The position numbers were made by a program, and so were the translations under genes. A model generated the notes under the pieces. It was not told the origin of the DNA. It saw nothing but the letters and a program-made list of their open reading frames with translations, and made no database searches. Below are positions 44,607 to 52,613 of a stretch of DNA of 64,000 nucleotides, one piece after another. The first letter of the stretch is position 1, and each line of letters begins with the position of its first letter. The stretch is from Denitratimonas sp037478135 (GTDB lineage Bacteria > Pseudomonadota > Gammaproteobacteria > Xanthomonadales > Xanthomonadaceae): positions 186,001 to 250,000 of the forward strand of contig NZ_JBBHDV010000003.1 of NCBI RefSeq assembly GCF_037478135.1, in the 5' to 3' direction.

Positions 44607-45605
44607 ATGTCAGTTACCGCTACCCAGGTGCTGCGTCCGCGCGGCCCGAACATCGAAACCCTCGGCCCGAACCGGGCCAGGGTCATCATCGAGCCGCTCG
44701 AGCGTGGTTATGGCCATACCCTTGGCAACGCCCTGCGTCGCGTGCTGCTGTCCTCGATCCCCGGCTTTGCCGTGACGGAAGTCGAAATCGACGGCGTGCT
44801 GCACGAGTACACCACGGTCGAAGGCCTGCAGGAAGACGTGCTCGAAGTCCTGCTGAACCTCAAGGACGTGGCGATCCGCATGCACAATGTCGATCAGACC
44901 GTGCTGACGCTGGAAAAGCAGGGCCCGGGCGTGGTCACCGCAGGTGACATCCAGGTTGACCACAATGTCGAAATCCTGAACCCGGACCACCTGATCTGCC
45001 ACCTGACCAAGGACACCGCGCTGAGCATGCGGCTTAAGATCGAGCGTGGTTTCGGCTATCAGCCGGCTTCGGCCCGCCGCCGTCCGGATGAGGAAACCCG
45101 CGCCATCGGCAAGCTGGTGCTGGATGCCTCGTTCTCCCCGGTGCGCCAGGTCGCATACGACGTGGAAAGTGCTCGCGTCGAACAGCGCACCGACCTGGAC
45201 AAGCTGGTGCTGAACATTGAAACCAATGGCACGATCGATGCGGAGGAAGCGGTACGTACCGCAGCCGACATCCTGACCGATCAGCTCTCGGTGTTCGGTG
45301 ACTTCACCCAGCGCGAGCGCAGCACCACCAAGCAGCCCAGCACCGCCGGCATCGATCCGGTGCTGTTGCGTCCGATCGACGATCTTGAGCTGACGGTGCG
45401 TTCGGCCAACTGCCTGAAGGCCGAGAATATCTACTACATCGGTGACCTGATCCAGCGTACCGAGGTCGAACTGCTGAAGACCCCGAACCTGGGCAAGAAG
45501 TCGCTGACCGAGATCAAGGAAGTGCTGGCACAGCGCGGCCTGTCCCTCGGCATGAAACTGGAAAACTGGCCGCCGGCCGGTCTCCAGCAGGGCATGCTCG
45601 GCTAA
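44607..45605 (+). CDS. rpoA: DNA-directed RNA polymerase subunit alpha
   Basis: A 332-residue alpha subunit. The N-terminal assembly domain has LERGYGHTLGNALRRVLLSS. The C-terminal domain for UP elements and activators has LTVRSANCLKAENIYYIGDL and TPNLGKKSLTEIKEVL. It sits between rpsD and rplQ as usual. Confidence 0.99.
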   Translation: MSVTATQVLRPRGPNIETLGPNRARVIIEPLERGYGHTLGNALRRVLLSSIPGFAVTEVEIDGVLHEYTTVEGLQEDVLEVLLNLKDVAIRMHNVDQTVLTLEKQGPGVVTAGDIQVDHNVEILNPDHLICHLTKDTALSMRLKIERGFGYQPASARRRPDEETRAIGKLVLDASFSPVRQVAYDVESARVEQRTDLDKLVLNIETNGTIDAEEAVRTAADILTDQLSVFGDFTQRERSTTKQPSTAGIDPVLLRPIDDLELTVRSANCLKAENIYYIGDLIQRTEVELLKTPNLGKKSLTEIKEVLAQRGLSLGMKLENWPPAGLQQGMLG

Positions 45606-45750
45606 GACCGGGCATGCAGGCAGGCGGCTCCGTCCGCCTGCGGCCATCAGGTCCGGACATGGATGACCGGATCGGCACCACAAGACCAACAATGTTGCGC
45701 CAGGAAGGCTTCAGCAAAGAGCCGCTTCAACCTTTACAGGATCAATCACC

Positions 45751-46143
45751 ATGCGCCACCAGAAATCCGGTCGCAAGTTCAACCGCACCAGCTCACACCG
45801 CGAAGCGATGTTCCGCAACATGGCGGCCTCGTTGATCAAGCACGAGCTGATCAAGACCACCCTGCCCAAGGCCAAGGAACTGCGCCGCGTGGCCGAGCCG
45901 CTGATCACCATCGGCAAGGTCGATGGCGTGGCCAACCGCCGTCTGGCCTTTGCGCGCCTGCGCGACAAGGAAGCGGTCGGCAAGCTGTTCGTCGAACTCG
46001 GACCGCGTTACCAATCGCGTCCGGGCGGCTACCTGCGCATCCTCAAGTGCGGTTTCCGCGATGGCGACAATGCGCCGATGGCCTATGTCGAACTGGTGGA
46101 TCGCCCGCGTGTCAGCGCCGAGACGGCGGCCGACGACGAATAA
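45751..46143 (+). CDS. rplQ: 50S ribosomal protein L17
   Basis: A 130-residue protein: MRHQKSGRKFNRTSSHREAM, ASLIKHELIKTTLPKAKELR, then the C-terminal GYLRILKCGFRDGDNAPMAY. Last gene of the ribosomal protein run, 145 bases after rpoA. Confidence 0.98.
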   Translation: MRHQKSGRKFNRTSSHREAMFRNMAASLIKHELIKTTLPKAKELRRVAEPLITIGKVDGVANRRLAFARLRDKEAVGKLFVELGPRYQSRPGGYLRILKCGFRDGDNAPMAYVELVDRPRVSAETAADDE

Positions 46144-46170
46144 TCCGTCCCGCCCTGCAACGTTACATGC

Positions 46171-46204
46171 CACAGGCCCCGCGCAGCAGATGCCGGGGCC
46201 TGTG
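46171..46204 (+). terminator. Long hairpin after rplQ
   Basis: CACAGGCCCCG (46171-46181) pairs over 11 bp with CGGGGCCTGTG (46194-46204), with a 12-base loop. It lies 27 bases past the rplQ stop, with no T run after it. It probably closes the alpha operon and separates it from the glycosyltransferase genes. Confidence 0.65.
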
Positions 46205-46251
46205 TCGTATGGGCTAGCATAAAGCGATCTTCAGGCAGGCCTTCCCCCGAC

Positions 46252-47607
46252 GTGCATCACGAGCGACGTTCACGACCTTTGCAGCTCGTGCTTGCGGCCT
46301 TGCTTGGACTGTGCGTCCTGCTGCTCGCGGGCCTGCGCTTTTATGCACTGGATCGTGCCCCGCCGGGTTTCTATCTGGATGAGGCCGCGATCGCGGCGCA
46401 GGCGATGTGCGTGGCTGAAACCGGACTGGCCGCCGATGGGGGCTTCAGCCTGTTTGCGCCGGTGCTGGCCGCAGGTTATGTCACGCCCGTCACCCTGTGG
46501 CTTTCGGCAGGCTGGATCCACGTATTCGGGGATTCACCCGCGGCGTTCCGCGCGCTTGCCGCAACGATGGGGCTGCTGGGCCTGATCGCCGTGATGTTTG
46601 CGGCGAAGGCCTGGCAGGGCAGGGGCGTGCCCTGGGGCGTGCTGCCCTGGGGGATGGCGGCGATCGTGGTGGTTGCTTCGCCGTGGTTGTTCCAGCTTTC
46701 CCGGGTGTATTGGGATCCGATTTTTGCGGTGGCGATGTGGTGCGTGGCGCTTGCCTGCTGGTGCCGCTGGTACCGGGAACGTACACCTGCGATGCTGTTC
46801 TGGTTGGGCGTGTTCTCCAGCCTGGCGATGCTGGGTTATCCACCTTTCCGCGTCGCTGTTCCGCTCTCGCTGCTGGCGATGTTGGTGCCGTTCCGTTCCT
46901 GGGGCTGGCGCGAGTGGGCGGCACTTGTCGGTGGCGGTGCCGTGGGTTTGCTGCCGTTGCTGGATACCATTGGCGATATGGATTTCTGGTTCCGCAGCAA
47001 CTACCTGGCGGTCTGGAGTTCGTACCATCTGGAACAAACCGGAGCATCGCTGTGGGATGTGCCCGGTATTGCATTGCGTAATTTCGCGCTGCATCTGGAC
47101 CCACGCTTCTGGTTGCTGCAGGGCGACGCCAACCTGCGTCACAGCACCGGCTATGGCGGACTGATCGGCCCGGCCGAAGCATTGGGGCTGGCGGCGTTGG
47201 TGTTTCTGGCACTGCGTGGGCGGTTGAATGCCGAGATCCGGGTGTTGCTGCTGATTCCGATCGGCCTGCTGCCGGCTGCACTGACCTGGCAGTTGCCTCC
47301 GCACGCACTGCGGGCGCTGCTGGCCGCACCGGCTTTCCTGCTTGCCGCACTGCTGGGCGTCGAACAGTTGCGGCAGCGCTTTCCGCAGGCGGCCCCGCTG
47401 CTGGTGATGTCGCTGGCGCTGGGGTTCTTCGCCTTCTATGCAAACGATTACTTAAACCGTTATCCACACAGGTCGAAGGACTGGTACGACGTGGCGACCA
47501 TCAACCATTGGCTGGAAACGCGTGAGTGGGACCAGCCCAAGCAGGAGCTGTCGCACAAGTATTTCCGCATGAGCGTGGATGGCGAGGCTTGCCACGCCCA
47601 GCCATGA
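46252..47607 (+). CDS. GT-C membrane glycosyltransferase, GT39/PMT-like
   Basis: A 451-residue protein with an N-terminal anchor and roughly ten further hydrophobic segments. After the first segment comes PPGFYLDEAAIAAQA, with Asp43-Glu44 in the first outer loop: the acidic signature of GT-C enzymes of the PMT/ArnT type, which move a sugar from a polyprenyl-phosphate carrier to an acceptor on the periplasmic side. The last 45 residues are hydrophilic. The start is GTG 46252, with no strong ribosome-binding site. Its stop overlaps the next ATG (ATGA), so the two are translationally coupled. Donor and acceptor are unknown; the family call is solid, the substrate is not. Confidence 0.75.
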   Translation: MHHERRSRPLQLVLAALLGLCVLLLAGLRFYALDRAPPGFYLDEAAIAAQAMCVAETGLAADGGFSLFAPVLAAGYVTPVTLWLSAGWIHVFGDSPAAFRALAATMGLLGLIAVMFAAKAWQGRGVPWGVLPWGMAAIVVVASPWLFQLSRVYWDPIFAVAMWCVALACWCRWYRERTPAMLFWLGVFSSLAMLGYPPFRVAVPLSLLAMLVPFRSWGWREWAALVGGGAVGLLPLLDTIGDMDFWFRSNYLAVWSSYHLEQTGASLWDVPGIALRNFALHLDPRFWLLQGDANLRHSTGYGGLIGPAEALGLAALVFLALRGRLNAEIRVLLLIPIGLLPAALTWQLPPHALRALLAAPAFLLAALLGVEQLRQRFPQAAPLLVMSLALGFFAFYANDYLNRYPHRSKDWYDVATINHWLETREWDQPKQELSHKYFRMSVDGEACHAQP

Positions 47608-48845
47608 CGCAGCTTCCGTCCCCTGAGCATCGCAGCATCCTTGGCGGGTTTGCCCTGGCGCTGGCCTGGCTGGCGATGCTGCTGTATGCGATGCCGGCGC
47701 CGCTGATCGGTGATGAGGCCGTGCATGCCCCGCAGATCCAGCTTTTCCTGCACGGAGACTTCCGTGTTTTCGATGAATGGCTGACCAATGTGCCGGGTTA
47801 TCACTGGCTGGTAACTGCGTTGCTGTGGCCCATCGGGGTCGATGCGATCGGCTGGATCCGGGCCGTGGGTGGATTGTTCGTGCTGGCATGCCTGCTGGTG
47901 ATGTACCGCATCCGGCAGCGATTGCATCCCGAGGATGCGTTGCGCTCGACTGCGCAGTTGTTCTTTCTGCCGGTGCTGCTGGTCTATGGCTGGCTGGCCT
48001 ATACCGATGTGCCGGCACTGGCCTTCCTGCTGGGTGCATTGCTGGCCACGATCCTGGGCCGGCACAAACTGTCGGCAGTGCTGTTGCTCGGCTCGATGGC
48101 AATGCGGCAAAACCAGGTGCTGTGGGCCGCGTTCCTCGCGCTGTACGCGGCCTGGCCGGTGCTTGCTGCCAGTGGCTGGCAAAGCTGGCGACAGTGGCGA
48201 AAGCTGGCAGTGATCGGCTGGCCCTATCTGGCCTGCGTGGCTATCTTCCTGGGCTACTGGTTCTGGAATGGCTCGATTTCCTATTCCAGTGCGCAGGCCA
48301 AGGCGCATCCGGACCTGAGCTGGCATGTCGGCAACCCCTTCTTCCTGATGGTGCTGGCGGCGATGCTGTTTCCATTCCACATGGCCGCCGGATGGGGGCG
48401 TGCCATCAGGCGCTTGCGCTCCGGCCAGGGTTGGCTTTGGCTGCTGGTTCCGCTGGTCGTCCTGTTTGTGTATGGCTGGCAGTTCCAGGTTGATCATCCC
48501 TACAACCGGCCGATGGGCGTATCGCTGCGCAACCAGTGGCTGCAACTGGTGGCCACCGATGCCTGGGTGCGATGGGGGTTCGGGTTGGCAGCAGCCTGGG
48601 CCAGCGTGGGCCTGCTCTTTGCCCGGTACGTGGTGCCACAGGGCTGGTTGTGGTTGCCGTTCTCGCTGTTGTTCGTGGGCGCCTCGTGGATGATCGAGAC
48701 GCGCTACACCCTTGTGCCTTTCGTATTGTTCCTGGCGCTGCGGCGGCCGGAGGCGGCGTGGGCCGAGCGGGTTACACTGGCGGGGTGGATCGTGCTGTCG
48801 GGCTGGCTGGCGTGGAATGTGTTCGACCTCAACTTCATGCTCTAG
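47604..48845 (+). CDS. ALG10/DIE2-like membrane glucosyltransferase, copy 1
   Basis: A 413-residue polytopic protein. By recalled sequence it lines up with eukaryotic ALG10 along its length: GDEAVHAPQIQLFLHGDF (Asp37-Glu38, His41, Gln44) against DEIFHLPQAQRYCEGHF; TNVPGYHWLVT against TTLPGLYLVS; AYTDVPALAFLLGALLA then MRQNQVLW (Arg168) against RQTNIIW; GWPYLACV against TWPYILLG; and WMIETRYTLVPFVLF (Glu365, Arg367-Tyr368) against LLEFRYFILPYVIY. ALG10 adds the last alpha-1,2-glucose to the N-glycan precursor from dolichyl-phosphate-glucose. In a bacterium a polyprenyl-phosphate-sugar donor is likely and the acceptor unknown. ATG 47604 overlaps the previous stop. Confidence 0.75.
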   Translation: MTQLPSPEHRSILGGFALALAWLAMLLYAMPAPLIGDEAVHAPQIQLFLHGDFRVFDEWLTNVPGYHWLVTALLWPIGVDAIGWIRAVGGLFVLACLLVMYRIRQRLHPEDALRSTAQLFFLPVLLVYGWLAYTDVPALAFLLGALLATILGRHKLSAVLLLGSMAMRQNQVLWAAFLALYAAWPVLAASGWQSWRQWRKLAVIGWPYLACVAIFLGYWFWNGSISYSSAQAKAHPDLSWHVGNPFFLMVLAAMLFPFHMAAGWGRAIRRLRSGQGWLWLLVPLVVLFVYGWQFQVDHPYNRPMGVSLRNQWLQLVATDAWVRWGFGLAAAWASVGLLFARYVVPQGWLWLPFSLLFVGASWMIETRYTLVPFVLFLALRRPEAAWAERVTLAGWIVLSGWLAWNVFDLNFML

Positions 48846-48848
48846 GCC

Positions 48849-50119
48849 ATGGCTTCCATGAGTACCCGCAATCGCATGTTGTCCGGATGGCTCGCGCTTG
48901 GCGTTGTCTGGCTGGCGATGCTTGCGCTGGTGTTGCCGGGTACGCCCATTCTCGACGACGTGGTGCACTGGTCCCAGGTCAAACGCTTCCTCAACGGCGA
49001 CTACCGGGTCTACGCCGACGCATTGACGAATGTGCCCGGTTACCACTGGCTTCTGACCGGGTTGCTGTGGTCGTTCGGAAGCGATGCACTGGGTCCGATG
49101 CGGGTGGTCACCGCCTTGATGCTTGTGGTTTGCGTGCTGCTGTTCCATCGCATCCGGCTGCGCCTGCATCCGGCCGATGCGCAGCGCGCCAGCGCTCAGT
49201 TCTTCTTCCTGCCGGTGATGTTCGTCTATGGCTACATGGCCTATACCGATGTGCCGGCGCTGATGTTCCTGCTGGCAGCATTGCTGGCGACGATCCATGC
49301 ACGGCATCGCACTTCGGCGTTGCTGTTGCTGGCGTCGATGGCGATGCGGCAGAACCATGTGTTGTGGGTGGTGTTCCTCGCCGTTCTGGCCGCCTGGCCG
49401 GCCCTGGTCCGGGTGGCACGACTCTGGGCGGTTGATCGCGGTTCGATCCGGGCCTGGGGCCAGTGGGCCGCTTCGATATCCGTGATTGTCTGGCCCTATG
49501 TGTTGGCCACGCTGTGCTTCCTCGCGTACTGGGCGTGGAATGGCTCGATCTCGTACTCGACCGCACAAAGCCGGGCCGTCCATCCGGATCTGCGGCTGGA
49601 TGCGGGCAATCCGGTGTATCTGGCAGCCCTCGCTGCGCTGCTCTTCCCGTTGCAGATGGCGGCGGGTGGAGGCGTCTGGTCACGAGCGCGCGACAGCCTG
49701 GATGCTGGTGGTTCCGGCTGTTGCCGCTGGCCGCGTTCGGATTGTATGTGCTGCTGTTCAAGGTCAGCCATCCCTACAACCTCAACCCCGACAACATTTT
49801 GCGCAACCAGTGGCTGCAACTGGTTGCCACTGGTGGCGCGGCCTGGTGGGTGTTCGGCGGGTTGGCGACGGCGGGCCTGTGCGGCCTGCTGTTCCAGCGC
49901 CATGTCGTGCCACAGGGCTGGTTGTGGTTGCCGTTTTCGCTGTTGTTTGTGGGCGCCTCGTGGATGATCGAGACGCGCTACACTCTTGTGCCTTTCGTAT
50001 TGTTCCTGGCGCTGCGGCGGCCGGAGGCGGCGTGGGCCGAGCGGGTTACACTGGTGGGGTGGATCGTGCTGTCGGGCTGGCTGGCGTGGAACGTGTTCGA
50101 CCTGCGTTTCATGCTGTGA
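48849..50119 (+). pseudogene. ALG10/DIE2-like glucosyltransferase, copy 2, frameshifted
   Basis: A tandem paralogue of the gene at 47604-48845, three bases after it. The first part reads from ATG 48849 in one frame (LDDVVHWSQVKRFLNGDY, TNVPGYHWLLT, MRQNHVLW). From about 49667 similarity continues in the -1 frame to the stop at 50119. Between matching ATG and CCCTAC points copy 1 has 123 bases and copy 2 has 122, so one base is missing, most simply in the GGG run at 49664-49666. Repaired, the protein would be 423 residues. Without repair the first frame ends at 49967. Copy 2 has Asp-Asp where copy 1 has Asp-Glu. A sequencing error, phase variation or true decay would all fit. Confidence 0.75.
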
Positions 50120-50204
50120 GCGGAAGCCCACGACGCTGCGGCACTTTTGCCCGCCGCCAGGGTCCAAACAGCGGTCGTTTCCTTCTTCAATTCCGAGTGT
50201 GCCG

Positions 50205-50702
50205 ATGAATCCGTTGTCCTGGTCGTTCCGTGTGCAGTTTCTTGCTGGTGTGCTGGTCTGTGCCGGCTTGCTGGGCTATGCGTTGTATGCGCAGTACCGG
50301 ATGTTCCTGGACCCGTGTCCGCTGTGCATCTTCCAGCGTGTGGTGTTCATGGTGATGGGCGCGGTGTTTCTGCTTGGCGCCTTGCATGGACCGAGGGGCT
50401 GGGGGCGCAAGGTGTATGGGGTGCTGGTGTTTCTGGTGTCGATGGTCGGGGTCGGGATCGCCGGGCGCCACGTCTGGCTGCAGAGTCTGCCGCCGGGCGA
50501 TGTGCCGGCCTGCGGCCCGGGGCTGGAGTACATGATGGAGGCGTTTCCGTTGAGCAAGACCTTGTCGATGGTGTTCACCGGTTCGGGTGAATGCGCCAAT
50601 GTGGACTGGAGCTTTGTTGGCCTGTCGATGCCGGCGTGGACGCTGATCTGCTATGTGTTGCTGGGCGCGGGCGCACTCTGGGCCGGGTTTCGCCGGCGCT
50701 GA
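50205..50702 (+). CDS. dsbB: Disulfide bond formation protein B
   Basis: A 165-residue inner-membrane quinone reductase with four membrane segments. The first periplasmic loop has DPCPLCIFQR (Cys38-Cys41), the second PACGPGLEYMMEAFPLSKTL followed by GSGECA. It reoxidises DsbA and passes electrons to ubiquinone. The start ATG 50205 places MNPLSW before the first segment; the longer open frame upstream is overlap with the preceding gene. Confidence 0.95.
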   Translation: MNPLSWSFRVQFLAGVLVCAGLLGYALYAQYRMFLDPCPLCIFQRVVFMVMGAVFLLGALHGPRGWGRKVYGVLVFLVSMVGVGIAGRHVWLQSLPPGDVPACGPGLEYMMEAFPLSKTLSMVFTGSGECANVDWSFVGLSMPAWTLICYVLLGAGALWAGFRRR

Positions 50703-50789
50703 TCCGGGCGGGCAGGGGAACACGGGAAGACGCGCAGCCGCCAGCGTGCTGTGGCATTATCGTGCACCGCATCATTTTCGGCCGTCCGC

Positions 50790-52178
50790 ATGAGTGCTCC
50801 AGAATTCCGCCCTGAACCCGTTCGCCAGCCCGACGACTGGTCTCCGACGTCCTGGCAATCACGTACGGCACTGCAGCAGCCCGGTTATCGCGACCAGGCG
50901 GCGCTTGAAGCAGCCAAGGCGGAACTGGCGACGTTGCCGCCGCTGGTCACCTCGTGGGAAATCTTCGAACTCAAGCGGCAGCTGGCCGAAGCGCAGGAAG
51001 GCAAGCGCTTTCTGCTGCAGGGCGGCGATTGTGCCGAGAGCTTCGCCGATTGCGAATCCGGGCTGATCTCCAACCGGCTCAAGGTGCTGCTGCAGATGAG
51101 CGTGGTGCTGGTGCACGGCCTGCGCCTGCCGGTGGTACGCGTGGGCCGTTTCGCCGGGCAGTACGCCAAGCCGCGGTCGGCCGATACCGAAACCCGCGAT
51201 GGCGTCACATTGCCATGCTATCGCGGTGATCTGGTCAACGCGCCGTCTTTCACGGCCGAAGCGCGCGAGCCCGACCCGCGCCGCATGATCAAGGGTCACG
51301 CGCGTTCGGCACTGACGATGAACTTCGTCCGTGCGCTGATCGAAGGCGGCTTTGCCGACCTGCATCACCCCGAATACTGGGATCTGGACTGGATGCGGCA
51401 TTCGCCGCGCGCAGCTGATTACCAGTACATGATCAGCGCGATTGGTGACGGCGTGCGTTTCATGGAAACGCTTTCGGGAACCTCGATCCACAACCTCAAC
51501 CGGGTCGATTTCTTCACCTCGCACGAGGCCCTGCTGCTGCCCTACGAGGAATGCCTGACCCGGCAGGTGCCGCGTCAGTGGGGCTGGTTCAACCTGTCCA
51601 CGCATTTCCCGTGGATCGGTTTGCGCACCGCAGCAATCGATGGGGCGCATGTCGAGTACATGCGCGGCCTGCGCAACCCGATCGCGGTCAAGGTGGGGCC
51701 GTCGGTCACGCCCGACCAGCTGATCGAACTGATCGACCGCCTCGACCCCGACAATGAACCCGGCCGTCTGACGCTGATCCATCGCATGGGCCGCGCCAAT
51801 ATCGAAAAGGGCCTGCCGCCGCTGCTGGAAGTGGTCAAACGTGAAGGCCGGCGTGTGCTGTGGGTGGCCGATCCGATGCATGGCAACACCGAAAGCACCA
51901 ACGCCGGGGTCAAGACGCGGCGTTTCGAGAACATCCTGGGCGAGCTGGAGCTGGGCTTCGACCTGCACGCCGCCGCCGGCACCCGCCTGGGCGGCGTGCA
52001 TCTGGAACTGACCGGCGAGAACGTCACCGAATGTCTTGGCGGCGCCCGTGATCTGACCGAAACCGATCTGGCCCGCGCCTACCGCTCCACCGTCGATCCG
52101 CGGCTGAACTACGAGCAATCGCTGGAACTGGCGATGCTGATCGTGCGCAAACGCGGCGTGCTGCCGGCGGCGTTGTAA
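50790..52178 (+). CDS. 3-deoxy-7-phosphoheptulonate synthase, class II
   Basis: A 462-residue plant-type (class II) DAHP synthase, which joins phosphoenolpyruvate and erythrose-4-phosphate to open the shikimate pathway. Key segments are RFLLQGGDCAESF with the metal-ligand cysteine, VGRFAGQYAKPRS, and WVADPMHGNT, plus GVHLELTGENVTECLGG near the end. The start ATG 50790 (MSAPEFRPEP) is chosen over an in-frame ATG at 50751. The length is normal for the class. Confidence 0.95.
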   Translation: MSAPEFRPEPVRQPDDWSPTSWQSRTALQQPGYRDQAALEAAKAELATLPPLVTSWEIFELKRQLAEAQEGKRFLLQGGDCAESFADCESGLISNRLKVLLQMSVVLVHGLRLPVVRVGRFAGQYAKPRSADTETRDGVTLPCYRGDLVNAPSFTAEAREPDPRRMIKGHARSALTMNFVRALIEGGFADLHHPEYWDLDWMRHSPRAADYQYMISAIGDGVRFMETLSGTSIHNLNRVDFFTSHEALLLPYEECLTRQVPRQWGWFNLSTHFPWIGLRTAAIDGAHVEYMRGLRNPIAVKVGPSVTPDQLIELIDRLDPDNEPGRLTLIHRMGRANIEKGLPPLLEVVKREGRRVLWVADPMHGNTESTNAGVKTRRFENILGELELGFDLHAAAGTRLGGVHLELTGENVTECLGGARDLTETDLARAYRSTVDPRLNYEQSLELAMLIVRKRGVLPAAL

Positions 52179-52199
52179 TCACGCGGCCGGTTGGCTGCG

Positions 52200-52613
52200 C
52201 TATTGCTTGCCCGCCGCGCGCAGTACATCGGGCAGCGGTACCGGCTGACCGCTGGCACGATCAATCCAGACCAGCACGACTTCGCCATCGGCATGCAGCA
52301 CGCTGCCGTCGGCCGATTCGATGCGGTTGGCGATGGTCAGGCTGGTGCTGCCGACGCGCGCGATAGATTGGGTGACGATGACGTCGCCCGGCCAGCTGAT
52401 CGGCATGCGGTAGTTCAATTGCACCGCAGCCATCACCGGCGCTGCGGTCACTTCGCCCCAGTCATCGGCCAGGGTGTGCAGCCACTGCACCCGGGCTTCT
52501 TCCAGATAGCGCAGGTAGTTGGCGTTGTTGACGTGATTGAAGGCGTCCAGATCGCCCCAGCGCACCGGGATGCGGTACTGGAAGGCGGACGGCGGTGAAG
52601 TGGTGTGGCTCAT
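52200..52613 (-). CDS. Acyl-CoA thioesterase, 4HBT hotdog family
   Basis: A 137-residue single-hotdog protein. VRWGDLDAFNHVNNANYLRY carries the Asp of the 4-hydroxybenzoyl-CoA thioesterase/FadM-like active site. MAAVQLNYRMPISWPGDVIV is the central strand region. It probably hydrolyses acyl-CoA; the chain-length preference is not predictable. Its ATG overlaps the stop of uvrA, so the two are likely one transcript. Confidence 0.88.
   Translation of the reverse strand: MSHTTSPPSAFQYRIPVRWGDLDAFNHVNNANYLRYLEEARVQWLHTLADDWGEVTAAPVMAAVQLNYRMPISWPGDVIVTQSIARVGSTSLTIANRIESADGSVLHADGEVVLVWIDRASGQPVPLPDVLRAAGKQ

Noticed and set aside
46252..50119. The glycosyltransferase cluster as a mobile island
   Set aside because: No transposase, integrase, tRNA junction, terminal repeats or obvious shift in base composition could be seen, so transfer is not claimed.
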